A stretch of 12,577 nt of DNA from Hyphomicrobiales bacterium (GTDB taxonomy: Bacteria > Pseudomonadota > Alphaproteobacteria > Rhizobiales > Aestuariivirgaceae): positions 1 through 12,577 of the forward strand of contig JAIBJH010000101.1 of NCBI GenBank assembly GCA_020029455.1, read 5' to 3'. Within the stretch, counting starts at the first letter, position 1; each line of letters opens with the position of its first letter. The position numbers and the translations under genes were made by a program. This document shows positions 1-7,241 of this stretch, piece after piece. The notes beneath the pieces were generated by a model. It saw only the letters and a list, made by a program, of their open reading frames with translations, did not search any database and was not told the DNA's origin.

Positions 1-1367
1 CCCCGCGCCTTGGGCCCGAAGCCCAATCATTCCTGGATGCCAATCCCGACATTGAAAGCGTCCATATCGTCTGGACCGATCTGTGCGGCGTTGCCCGCGG
101 CAAGATTCTGCGCCGTGATGAAGTGGTGCCCGGCTGGAAAGACGGCCGCTTCCTGCCCATTTCCGCTTCCGTGCTCGATGTCACAGGTCAGGACGTGCCC
201 GAAACGGGCCTTGTCTTTGATGAAGGCGACCGCGACCTTTTGCTCTGGCCCGTGCCCGGCTCCATGCACCGCGTGCCGTGGATCGACGTGCCATCGGCCC
301 AATACACCGCCAAACTCCACGACCTCGACGGCAAGCCCCACTACGCCGATCCGCGGAATGCTCTGGAAGGCATTGTTAACCGCTTCAAGGCCAACCTCAA
401 CATGCTTCCTGTCGGCGCCGTCGAGCTTGAATTCTTCCTGATGGACCGCAAGTCGGCGCTGGAAGGAAAGCCACAAGCCCCGCAGGCCCTCGTCAATGAA
501 GCGCGGCCCCAGCACTACCAGGCCTATTATCTTCAGGACACAGATGATTTCGCGCCTTTCTTCAAGGATCTTTATGCCTGGTGCGAAGTGCAGGATCTGC
601 CCGCCAAGACGCTGATCGCCGAGTACGCGCCGGGCCAGATGGAAATTGTGCTGCGCCACCGCAATGACGTGCTGAAAGCTTGCGATGAAGCCATCATGCT
701 GAAGCGTGTCGTCAAGGCCGCGGCGGAAAAACATGGCCTCATCGCCACCTTCATGGCCAAGCCCTATTCCGAATGGACAGGCTCCGGCATGCATGTCCAT
801 GTGAGCCTCGGCGACGAGGCAGGCGACAATCTCTTCGCTGCAGAAAATCCAGAAGAGAACCAGCTCTTGATGCATGCCATCGGCGGCCTCAAGGCGGCCA
901 TGGCGGAATCCATGCTGATCTTTGCGCCCAATGCCAATTCCTATCGCCGTTTCCGCCGCAATTCCTATGCTCCGGTTGCCGCCAACTGGGGCATCAACAA
1001 CCGTACCGTCTCGCTGCGCGTGCCCGCCGGTGCCGCCAAGACCTGCCACATCGAACACCGTCCATCAGGTGCGGACGCCAATCCCTATCTGGTGATGGGT
1101 GCGATCCTTGCGGGCATGCACTACGGCATCACCGAGAAGCTCGACCCCGGCGCGCCCGTCTCCGGCAACGGCTATGAGAAGCGCGCCAAATATATTCCCG
1201 GCAACTGGTATGAGGCGATAGATGCCTTCTGGCGCGCCTCCATCCTCAAGGAATATTTCGGCAAGGAGTTCGTCGACACCTTCTGCACATTGAAGGAAGT
1301 GGAAGCGGACCGCTTCTATTCCGAGCCCATTCAGCGCGACTTTGAGTGGTATCTCAGGACGGTGTAG
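1..1367 (+). CDS. Glutamine synthetase family protein (gamma-glutamylamine/polyamine synthetase type), 5' end cut by window
   Basis: ATP-dependent ligase of the glutamine synthetase fold, probably joining glutamate to an amine such as putrescine (PuuA-like) rather than to ammonia. The reading frame is open from base 3 with no stop, and those codons already read like the family's beta-grasp domain (FLDANPDIE, then TDLCGVARGK). The true start is therefore left of the window; the GTG at 123 is internal. About 454 residues are visible, so only a short N-terminus is missing. Catalytic-domain landmarks, in order: VELEFFL (first metal Glu), EYAPGQMEI, the ATP/metal motif GSGMHVHVSL near fragment residue 260, NSYRRFRRNS, the Arg-rich INNRTVSLRVP, and HIEHRPSGADANPY. 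No C-terminal adenylylation-loop tyrosine typical of GlnA is evident. Agmatinase-like and PuuD-like genes lie further right, consistent with polyamine use. Family assignment is secure; the exact amine substrate is inferred. Confidence 0.9.
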   Translation, partial: PRLGPEAQSFLDANPDIESVHIVWTDLCGVARGKILRRDEVVPGWKDGRFLPISASVLDVTGQDVPETGLVFDEGDRDLLLWPVPGSMHRVPWIDVPSAQYTAKLHDLDGKPHYADPRNALEGIVNRFKANLNMLPVGAVELEFFLMDRKSALEGKPQAPQALVNEARPQHYQAYYLQDTDDFAPFFKDLYAWCEVQDLPAKTLIAEYAPGQMEIVLRHRNDVLKACDEAIMLKRVVKAAAEKHGLIATFMAKPYSEWTGSGMHVHVSLGDEAGDNLFAAENPEENQLLMHAIGGLKAAMAESMLIFAPNANSYRRFRRNSYAPVAANWGINNRTVSLRVPAGAAKTCHIEHRPSGADANPYLVMGAILAGMHYGITEKLDPGAPVSGNGYEKRAKYIPGNWYEAIDAFWRASILKEYFGKEFVDTFCTLKEVEADRFYSEPIQRDFEWYLRTV

Positions 1368-1410
1368 TGTTGTAGACAGTCAGATGAAATCGATTTGAAA
1401 AAATCCTCCA

Positions 1411-1431
1411 TCGGCGGGTGTGACCCGCCGA
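1411..1431 (-). terminator. Probable terminator hairpin between the convergent GS-like and nfeD genes
   Basis: A perfect 9-bp inverted repeat (TCGGCGGGT / ACCCGCCGA) with a 3-base loop lies in the 143-bp gap between two convergent genes. Read on the minus strand, the stem is followed after 7 bases by six T (plus-strand A run 1398-1403), so it best serves the hemH-SPFH-nfeD direction, 80 bases beyond the nfeD stop. There is no T-run on the plus strand after the stem, so for the GS-like gene it could only be a weak or Rho-assisted stop. The 7-base spacer before the T-run is longer than ideal for intrinsic termination. Confidence 0.55.
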
Positions 1432-1510
1432 CCCAGTCAATCTGTCAGCCTGATTGGGCGCATCAAGTGTGCCCGTGAAGGAGTTAGGGATTGCGCAAGA
1501 GTCCGAAAGC

Positions 1511-1957
1511 TCACGCCTTCTCCGCCTTCAACCGCAAACCATCGACGCCTGAAATGCGAACGCGCGTACCTTGCGGCAGATCGGGCCCGTCCACATCCCA
1601 CAAGGAATCGTCAATGCGAACCTTGCCGGAGCCATTGACGATTGGTTGCGCCAGCGGCACCACCTTGCCGACATAGGCATGATGGCGCTGGTTGAGGGTT
1701 GGCTGGTCGGACTTCATCCGCCGGCTTGCCATCACCCATTTCCAGGTGATGAGCACCAGCAACAGCGAGAGTGTGGCGAAAACTGAAACCTCACCCTGCC
1801 AGCCTAGACCGAAAACGAGATCAATCGCGCCCGTCAAGGCCGCGGCGGCCGCAAGCCACAAAAGGAAGAAGCCGGGTATCAGCATTTCACCAACCAGCAA
1901 GACGCCTGCGACAATCCACCAGAACCAGGGATCGGCAATGGACAGAAGCTCGGACAT
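1511..1957 (-). CDS. NfeD-family membrane protein (short form)
   Basis: Small membrane protein of the NfeD family, partner of SPFH/stomatin proteins in membrane microdomains. The 148 residues show a hydrophobic N-terminal half with about three membrane segments (roughly residues 10-28, 30-47 and 56-74; WFWWIVAGVLLVGEMLIPG is the typical opening). A short soluble C-terminal domain from about residue 90 is the OB-fold domain (YVGKVVPL, then GSGKVRIDDSLWDVDG, ending GLRLKAEKA). The N-terminal ClpP-like protease domain of long NfeD proteins is absent, as in the short class. It lies 11 bases after the SPFH gene on the same strand, and its ribosome site AGGAG (1966-1970) overlaps that gene's stop, so translation is probably coupled. 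The role in folding or protecting the partner oligomer is inferred from the family. Confidence 0.9.
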   Translation of the reverse strand: MSELLSIADPWFWWIVAGVLLVGEMLIPGFFLLWLAAAAALTGAIDLVFGLGWQGEVSVFATLSLLLVLITWKWVMASRRMKSDQPTLNQRHHAYVGKVVPLAQPIVNGSGKVRIDDSLWDVDGPDLPQGTRVRISGVDGLRLKAEKA

Positions 1958-1968
1958 GGGAATGGCTC

Positions 1969-2928
1969 CTAGATGTTCGGCGTCTTGCGTTTGGGCTGCG
2001 GTGTGTCGCCGGAACCGCCAAACGCTTCCCTGGCGATCTCGGCAATGCCGCCAATGGAACCCAGGATCGATGTTGCATCAATCGGCAGCATCAAGACCTT
2101 TTGGTTGGGTGAGTCAGCCAGCGCCTCAAGCGCCTTCACATAGTTGTTGGCAACGAAATAGTTGATGGCCTGCACATTGCCCTTGGAAATGGCATCGCTC
2201 ACCATTTGCGTGGCCTTGGCCTCCGCCTCCGCCGAACGCTCACGGGCTTCAGCAGCCCGGAAGGCTGCCTCTTTCTGGCCCTCGGCTTCCAGCACAACAG
2301 ACTGCTTTTCGCCTTCCGCCTTGAGGATCGCTGCCTGCCGCAAGCCTTCCGCCTCCAGAATGGCGGCACGTTTGTCGCGTTCCGCCTTCATCTGGCGGCC
2401 CATGGATTCAACCAGGTCACGCGGCGGGGCGATATCCTTGATCTCGATGCGCGTCATCTTGAGCCCCCAGGGCTGGGCTGCCTGATCCACCACATTGAGG
2501 AGGCGCACATTGATCTCGTCGCGTTGCGATAGCAATTGGTCAAGATCCATGGAGCCCATCACGGTGCGGATGTTGGTCATCACCAGGTTGATGACGGCGA
2601 CCTCCAGGTTCCGGACCTCGTAAGCCGCCTTCGGCGCATCAACGATTTGATAGAAAATGACGCCATCAACTTTCACCATGGCGTTATCGCGCGTGATGAT
2701 TTCCTGCGAGGGCACATCAAGCACCTGTTCCATCATGTTCTGCTTCATGCCGATACGGTCGATGAAAGGGACGATCAGGCCAAGGCCCGGATGAAGGGTG
2801 CGGATGTAACGGCCGAAACGCTCCACCGTATAGTTGTAGCCCTGCGGCACCATGCGGATGGCGCGCAAGAGGTAGAAAACGATAACAGCGAGAAAGACCA
2901 GTACGAAAATTGATGCGCCTTCAAACAT
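1969..2928 (-). CDS. SPFH/stomatin-like (paraslipin, QmcA-type) membrane protein
   Basis: Membrane-anchored scaffold of the SPFH (band 7) superfamily, which forms large oligomers organising membrane domains and often affects membrane protease activity. The 319 residues begin with one transmembrane helix (about 6-24). The band-7 domain follows, with paraslipin signatures: VPQGYNYTVERFGRY, HPGLGLIVPFID, then QEIITRDN, VKVDGVIFYQI and WGLKMTRIEIKDI. A charged coiled coil follows from about residue 175 and contains four tandem 11-residue repeats (188-231; AAILEAEGLRQ, AAILKAEGEKQ and variants). The C-terminal part has VLMLPIDATSILGSIGGI, typical of stomatin-like-protein-2 relatives. The ATG is preceded by a strong GGAGG (2934-2938) 5 bases away. 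hemH ends 53 bases upstream on the same strand, so read-through is possible. The pairing with nfeD confirms the class. Confidence 0.93.
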   Translation of the reverse strand: MFEGASIFVLVFLAVIVFYLLRAIRMVPQGYNYTVERFGRYIRTLHPGLGLIVPFIDRIGMKQNMMEQVLDVPSQEIITRDNAMVKVDGVIFYQIVDAPKAAYEVRNLEVAVINLVMTNIRTVMGSMDLDQLLSQRDEINVRLLNVVDQAAQPWGLKMTRIEIKDIAPPRDLVESMGRQMKAERDKRAAILEAEGLRQAAILKAEGEKQSVVLEAEGQKEAAFRAAEARERSAEAEAKATQMVSDAISKGNVQAINYFVANNYVKALEALADSPNQKVLMLPIDATSILGSIGGIAEIAREAFGGSGDTPQPKRKTPNI

Positions 2929-2981
2929 GGCTTCCTCCGCGTGATTCGCCCAATTGCAGGGGAATCTAGGGATTGCCGGGC

Positions 2982-4016
2982 CTAAATCCAGCCCCCCAGC
3001 TCGCGGGCCGCAATCGTGCTTAACATTTCGATAGAGCGCGGGCTGTCATTGAGGCAGGAAACGACGGTGAATTCCTCCCCGCCATGTTCCAGGAATGTTT
3101 CCTTAAGGCCGATAGCCAGTTCCTCCAGTGTCTCCACACAATCGGCGGCAAATCCGGGGGAAATCACCACGAGCTTCTTGATGCCCTTTGAAGGCAGGGC
3201 CTCCACTGTATCCTGGGCATAGGGTTTGAGCCACTCCGCCTTGCCAAAGCGCGACTGGAAGACGACCTGCAGGAAATCAGCCGATAGTCCGAGCTTCTCC
3301 CGCACCATCCGCACCGTTTCCTGGCAATGCAGAAGATAAGGATCACCCTTGTCGACATAATCTTTCGGCAAGCCATGGAAGGCCATCAGGATGCGCTCAG
3401 GTATCCATGACAAGGACTTGATATGTTCATCAAGGCTGGCGGCGATGGCATTCACATATTCGCTTTCGGCAAAATACGGCGGCACGACACGGATCGCCGG
3501 TTGCCAGCGCATTTTTTCCATCGCCCAGCCCAACGCATCCATGACCGAAGCCGTGGTCGGGGCCGAGTATTGTGGATAGAGCGGAAAGACGAGGATGCGG
3601 TCGCAGCCCTGATCCTTCATGGCCTGCAGGCGCTCCGCGATCGCCGGCAGGCCATAGCGCATGGCCCAATCCACGGTGACATTGTTGCCAATTTCACTGG
3701 CGAGTTTCTCAGCCTGCGCCCGCGTGATCGTCTTGAGCGGCGACTCGTTCTTCTCCCTGTTCCAGATCTTGTCATAGGCGTGTCCGGAGCGCTTCGGCCT
3801 CGTCGTCAAAACAATGCCATTGAGAATGAACCACCACAGCACACGGTTGACTTCGATCACCCGCCGGTCCGACAGGAATTCCTTGAGGTAGCGCCGCACG
3901 GACCAATAGTCGGTGGCCTCCGGCGTTCCCAGATTGACCAGCAACACGCCCACGCGTGATGCCTTTTCATGCGGATGACCCGATGGAATTGGTCCAGTGG
4001 CGACGTTGATTGTCAT
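2982..4016 (-). CDS. hemH: Ferrochelatase
   Basis: Inserts ferrous iron into protoporphyrin IX, the last step of protohaem synthesis, at the inner membrane face. With the start at 4016 it has 344 residues, the usual bacterial length. Landmarks: GVLLVNLGTP (22-32) opening the first chelatase domain, VDWAMRYG, VFPLYPQYSAPTTAS (143-157), the catalytic His in MAFHGLPKDY (His214), VVFQSRFGKAEWLKPY (251-266), and the acidic metal-transfer motif CVETLEE (Glu295, Glu298, Glu299). An in-frame ATG at 4028 would add four residues. I prefer 4016 because GAGG (plus-strand 4023-4026) sits 6 bases before it, inside those four extra codons. It is divergent from the agmatinase-like gene. SPFH and nfeD follow on the same strand, but no metabolic link with haem synthesis is evident. 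Confidence 0.96.
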   Translation of the reverse strand: MTINVATGPIPSGHPHEKASRVGVLLVNLGTPEATDYWSVRRYLKEFLSDRRVIEVNRVLWWFILNGIVLTTRPKRSGHAYDKIWNREKNESPLKTITRAQAEKLASEIGNNVTVDWAMRYGLPAIAERLQAMKDQGCDRILVFPLYPQYSAPTTASVMDALGWAMEKMRWQPAIRVVPPYFAESEYVNAIAASLDEHIKSLSWIPERILMAFHGLPKDYVDKGDPYLLHCQETVRMVREKLGLSADFLQVVFQSRFGKAEWLKPYAQDTVEALPSKGIKKLVVISPGFAADCVETLEELAIGLKETFLEHGGEEFTVVSCLNDSPRSIEMLSTIAARELGGWI

Positions 4017-4022
4017 TTGCGA

Positions 4023-4026
4023 CCTC
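4023..4026 (-). promoter_or_regulatory. Ribosome binding site deciding the hemH start
   Basis: GAGG on the minus strand lies 6 bases before the ATG at 4016. The competing upstream ATG at 4028 overlaps this site and has no comparable purine-rich element before it, so the later start is preferred. Confidence 0.6.
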
Positions 4027-4105
4027 ATGGCAGAACGGGATTGCTTCTATCAAGCTGCAAATCAGCGGATTCGACAAAGCCCGTGTGCCGCGCCAAGATG
4101 GCGTG

Positions 4106-5035
4106 ATGGGGGCAAAATCCACCCGCATTCCACCCTTCATGGGCACGGTGCGTGCGAAAACCGCTAAGGGCGCTTGTCTTGCAGCGTTCGGCGCGCCCCA
4201 TGGCACGCCCTATCCGGGCATCGACAACCGCGTCCACCAGAAGGCGGCGGACGCCTTTCGTCTTGCCGTTAAGGCGGACGGCGAATGGCTCGACCATCAT
4301 GACTATGATTTCGGCGGAAAGCTCATCCCTGAAGATAGCGGCAAGGCGGTCGACCTTGGCAATCTTCCGACAAGATCAAAGGACGGCAGGGGCAACCGCA
4401 AAAAGATCAGGACAACAACGGAAGCCATTCTCGCGGCGGGCGCAGCGCCGATCCTTTTCGGCGGCGATGACAGCGTGCCCGTGCCCTTCATCGAGGGCTT
4501 TGCCAAATCGCCGCCCATTACCATCCTGCAGATCGACGCTCATATCGACTGGCGTGAGGAGCGCTACAAGGTGCGCGAGGGCTTTTCCTCCACCATGCGC
4601 CGCGCCTCCGAGCAGCCCCATGTCTGGCGCATCGTGCAGGCAGGCGCGCGTGGGCTGGGCTCGGCTCGCCAGCAGGAACTGGATGACGCCGCCAAATGGG
4701 GCGCGCGCATCATTCCCTGCCAACAGCTTCACCAAAAGGGCGTCGATATCGTCCTTGAACACATCGAACCTAATTCCGATGTCGTCATCTGTCTTGATCT
4801 CGATGTGCTTGACTCGAGTGTGATGCCCGCTGTGGCCGCCCCTTCGCCGGGTGGTTTGAGCTTCATACAGTTGACCGACATGATTGCCGCTGTTGCCGGC
4901 AAGGCACGCATTGCCGGCTTCAACATGGTGGAATTCGTGCCCGAGCGCGATCTCACTGGAACGGCGGCCTATACTGCCGCCCGCATTGCCCTTCATGTGA
5001 TGGCCCACATGCTGCGCCAGTCACGAAGGGCTTGA
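4106..5035 (+). CDS. Agmatinase/arginase (ureohydrolase) family protein
   Basis: Ureohydrolase-fold protein; relatives hydrolyse agmatine, arginine or guanidino acids to urea plus an amine using two Mn ions. Starting at the first ATG (4106) it has 309 residues. A TTG at 4010 would extend it into the hemH start region, and no good ribosome site marks either. Motifs: FMGT and FGAPHGTPYPGIDN at the N-terminus, GGDDS (119-123), DAHID (144-148), GFSSTMRRASE, and LDLDVLD followed by APSPGG (230 onward). Metal ligands Asp144, His146, Asp148, Asp231 and Asp233 are present. The His expected in the canonical GGDHS motif is Asp here, so one metal ligand is altered; I recall this variant in related rhizobial proteins, but that is memory, not a search. 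GS-like and PuuD-like genes nearby would fit putrescine or GABA catabolism. The substrate cannot be told from sequence, and agmatinase is only the default name. Confidence 0.87.
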   Translation: MGAKSTRIPPFMGTVRAKTAKGACLAAFGAPHGTPYPGIDNRVHQKAADAFRLAVKADGEWLDHHDYDFGGKLIPEDSGKAVDLGNLPTRSKDGRGNRKKIRTTTEAILAAGAAPILFGGDDSVPVPFIEGFAKSPPITILQIDAHIDWREERYKVREGFSSTMRRASEQPHVWRIVQAGARGLGSARQQELDDAAKWGARIIPCQQLHQKGVDIVLEHIEPNSDVVICLDLDVLDSSVMPAVAAPSPGGLSFIQLTDMIAAVAGKARIAGFNMVEFVPERDLTGTAAYTAARIALHVMAHMLRQSRRA

Positions 5036-5115
5036 CCCAAGTTTTCGTTGTGATTATGTGGCCGCAGGGGAAAGCGAACTCCTCTCAAGGCGCCAGGCCC
5101 AAGCAATCGCGTCCA

Positions 5116-5128
5116 TCAACATAGTTGA
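5116..5128. promoter_or_regulatory. Small dyad upstream of the chromate gene pair, possible operator
   Basis: TCAAC-ATA-GTTGA is an inverted repeat with 5-base arms and a 3-base centre. It ends 17 bases before the rhodanese-ChrB start, in the 110-bp gap that would hold the promoter of the chromate unit. It is short enough to arise by chance, no clear -35/-10 pair is visible beside it, and no regulator gene is present nearby. Confidence 0.15.
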
Positions 5129-5145
5129 CCTGAAAGGACGCCGCC

Positions 5146-5970
5146 ATGGCCGGACCCAACTCTATTTCTGCCGACAAGCTTGCCCGCCTCATCGGAACGC
5201 CGAACGCACCTCTTCTCATCGACGTTCGTACCGCCGATGATTTTGCCGCCGATCCTCGCCTGCTCCCTGCCAGCATCCGCACCACCCATGTTGCAATCTC
5301 AGAAGGCGCAACGCCCGGCGGAGAGGGCCCTGCCGTCATGATCTGCCAGCGCGGTGCCAAGCTCAGCGAGGGCTCTGCAGCCATTCTGCGGCTGGCGGGA
5401 AGGGATGCCATCTCGTTGAGCGGCGGTTTTGAAGCCTGGCGCGAGGCAGGCCAACCGCTTGTGCCTTCCGCCATCATTCCCCCACGCAATACCAATGGTC
5501 ATACGCGCTGGGTGACACGCCACCGGCCCAAGATCGACCGCATTGCCTGCCCCTGGCTCATCCGCCGCTTCATCGATCCCGGCGCAGAGTTCCTCTATGT
5601 GCCACCTGACGATGTGCCGGGCGTCGCCGAGCGTTTTAACGCAACACCATTCGACATGGCGGAAGGCTTCTGGACCCACCGCAACGATACCTGCACCTTC
5701 GACACCATGATCACCGAGTTCGGCCTCGCCACGCCGCCGCTTCTGCACTTGGCTCGCGTTGTGAGGGCTGCCGATCTTGGCGGCAAACTGAAGGATGAAC
5801 CGGAAGCTGCAGGCTTGCTTGCTGTCTCGCTCGGTCTCTCGCGCCAATACAGCGACGACCTGCAGCAGCTTGAAGCAGGCATGGCCGTCTATGACGCGCT
5901 CTACCGCTGGTGCCGCGACGCCACCGATGAAACCCACTCTTGGGTCTCGCCCACGAAGGCGCCAGCATGA
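5146..5970 (+). CDS. Rhodanese-ChrB fusion (sulfurtransferase/chromate resistance protein)
   Basis: A two-part 274-residue cytoplasmic protein linked to chromate tolerance. Residues about 5-110 form a rhodanese domain (PLLIDVRTADDF, then the active loop CQRGAKLS with Cys67 as presumed persulfide carrier, then LSGGFEAWREAG). From about residue 120 follows the ChrB C-terminal domain (TRWVTRHRPKIDRIACPWLIRRFIDPG with AEFLYVP, then EGFWTHRNDTCTFDTMI). The N-terminal DNA-binding region of classical ChrB regulators is absent, so this is more likely an enzyme or accessory protein than a repressor. AAGGA (5134-5138) lies 7 bases before the ATG. The stop overlaps the chrA start (ATGA), so the two are coupled. 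The ChrB domain is known to aid chromate resistance; what the rhodanese adds, perhaps thiol chemistry during Cr(VI) reduction, is inferred. Confidence 0.9.
   Translation: MAGPNSISADKLARLIGTPNAPLLIDVRTADDFAADPRLLPASIRTTHVAISEGATPGGEGPAVMICQRGAKLSEGSAAILRLAGRDAISLSGGFEAWREAGQPLVPSAIIPPRNTNGHTRWVTRHRPKIDRIACPWLIRRFIDPGAEFLYVPPDDVPGVAERFNATPFDMAEGFWTHRNDTCTFDTMITEFGLATPPLLHLARVVRAADLGGKLKDEPEAAGLLAVSLGLSRQYSDDLQQLEAGMAVYDALYRWCRDATDETHSWVSPTKAPA
5955..5959 (+). promoter_or_regulatory. Ribosome binding site deciding the chrA start
   Basis: GAAGG sits 7 bases before the ATG at 5967, inside the last codons of the preceding gene. It supports 5967 over the in-frame TTG at 5940, which would add nine residues before the natural MTTTFSDAFKVW start. 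Confidence 0.6.
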
Positions 5971-7238
5971 CCACCACATTTTCGGATGCCTTCAAGGTTT
6001 GGACCCGCATCGGCCTGCTCTCATTCGGGGGGCCAGCAGGCCAGATCGCACTCCTCCACAAGGAGATCGTTGAGGAGCGGAAATGGCTCAGTGAACAGGA
6101 ATTCCTCAATGCCTTGAATTTCTGCATGCTGCTCCCCGGTCCTGAAGCCATGCAGCTTGCCACCTATTGCGGCTGGCGCCTGCACGGCGTGAAAGGCGGC
6201 CTCGCCGCCGGACTGCTATTCGTTCTGCCCGGCGCGGTGGTCATTCTCGCCCTCTCCATTCTCTATGCGCTCTTTGGGCAGATTCCTTTCATTCAGGCGG
6301 CCTTCTTCGGCATCAAATGCGCTGTTGTGGCGATCGTGCTGGAAGCGCTCCTCAAGATCGCCAAGAGAGCACTTCGTCGGCCCATGGATTGGGTCCTTGC
6401 GGCAGCAGCCTTCCTGGCGCTTTTTGTCTTTGCCCTGCCCTTTGCCTTGGTCGTTTTAGCGGCGGGACTCATTGGCTTTGTCTTGTCATCACCGACACCA
6501 AATGACGGCACGGTTACCAAACCACCAGTCAGCGAAACCATCCGCACAGTGGCGGCATGGCTCGCCATCTGGCTGGTGCCGCTGGCGGCACTGATGCTCG
6601 CGCTAGGGCCAGGCCATGTGCAGTCCGAATTGGCCAAGCTCTTTTCCATTCTGGCCGTTGTCACCTTTGGCGGCGCCTATTCGGTGCTGGCATCCTTGGG
6701 ACAGACGGTGGTGGAACAGATGGGCTGGCTCACCACGGAGCAAATGATGGATGGCTTCGGCCTTGCCGAGACAACGCCGGGGCCGCTCATATTGGTCGGG
6801 CAGTTCGTGGCCTTCACCGCCGCAGCGGGACCAGAAAAGGCTCTGGGGCAAGGCGTTTTCGCCAGCCTCGTCTTTCTCTGGATGACCTTCACGCCCTGCT
6901 TCCTGTGGATATTTGCCGGTGCACCGTGGATTGAATATCTTAGCAGCAGGCCCCGCCTCAAAAGCGCGCTCTCGGCTATCACGGCCGCAGTCACAGGCGT
7001 CATTCTCAACCTGGCGCTCTGGTTCGCGCTCCATGTGATCTTCGCCAAGGTCGAGCGTCTCCCCGATCCAGCGCCAGTTTGGTGGCCGGACCCGGCGACT
7101 TTCGATCCCGCGGCATTGGCCTTAACCATTCTCGCCGCCGCAGCCCTGCTTTTTGGCAAGTCAGGCATACTCAAAACGCTGGCTCTTGGGCTTTGCGCTG
7201 GGCTATTCTGGCGCTTCGCAGCAACAGGCTTATTTTGA
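5967..7238 (+). CDS. chrA: Chromate efflux transporter, long two-domain ChrA
   Basis: Inner-membrane exporter of the CHR superfamily that pumps chromate out of the cell. The 423 residues match the long-chain form with two homologous CHR domains. Domain 1 carries LLSFGGPAGQIALLHKE (17-33), the WLSEQEFLNAL segment and LLPGPEAMQLATYCGW (55-70). After a hydrophobic stretch and a short polar linker (near PTPNDGTVTKPP), domain 2 repeats the pattern: VVTFGGAYSVLASLGQ, WLTTEQMMDGFGLAETTPGP and ILVGQFVAF. The PGP and FGG motifs of both halves are intact, so it should be functional. About ten or more membrane segments are expected. It overlaps the rhodanese-ChrB gene by 4 bases, and the PuuD-like gene starts 3 bases after its stop, so all three are probably one transcript. 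No dedicated regulator is visible in the window. Sulfate-mimic transport of other oxyanions cannot be excluded. Confidence 0.94.
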   Translation: MTTTFSDAFKVWTRIGLLSFGGPAGQIALLHKEIVEERKWLSEQEFLNALNFCMLLPGPEAMQLATYCGWRLHGVKGGLAAGLLFVLPGAVVILALSILYALFGQIPFIQAAFFGIKCAVVAIVLEALLKIAKRALRRPMDWVLAAAAFLALFVFALPFALVVLAAGLIGFVLSSPTPNDGTVTKPPVSETIRTVAAWLAIWLVPLAALMLALGPGHVQSELAKLFSILAVVTFGGAYSVLASLGQTVVEQMGWLTTEQMMDGFGLAETTPGPLILVGQFVAFTAAAGPEKALGQGVFASLVFLWMTFTPCFLWIFAGAPWIEYLSSRPRLKSALSAITAAVTGVILNLALWFALHVIFAKVERLPDPAPVWWPDPATFDPAALALTILAAAALLFGKSGILKTLALGLCAGLFWRFAATGLF

Positions 7239-7241
7239 GAC

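Noticed and set aside
27..1058. 343-codon open frame on the minus strand opposite the GS-like gene
   Set aside because: It has no recognisable domain, is rich in His, Gly and Asp in the way antisense frames of high-GC genes are, and lies wholly over a well-matched glutamine synthetase fold.
123..1367. GTG at 123 as the start of the GS-like gene
   Set aside because: The frame is open to the left edge and the residues before 123 match the conserved N-terminal GS domain, so the start is outside the window.
1420..1638. Small plus-strand frames starting in the GS/nfeD gap
   Set aside because: They run into nfeD antisense, lack a ribosome site, and give arginine-rich, low-complexity translations without family features.
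4376..5008. 210-codon minus-strand frame opposite the ureohydrolase gene
   Set aside because: It reflects codon bias of the true gene, which carries the DAHID and LDLDVLD metal motifs; nothing recognisable in the antisense product.
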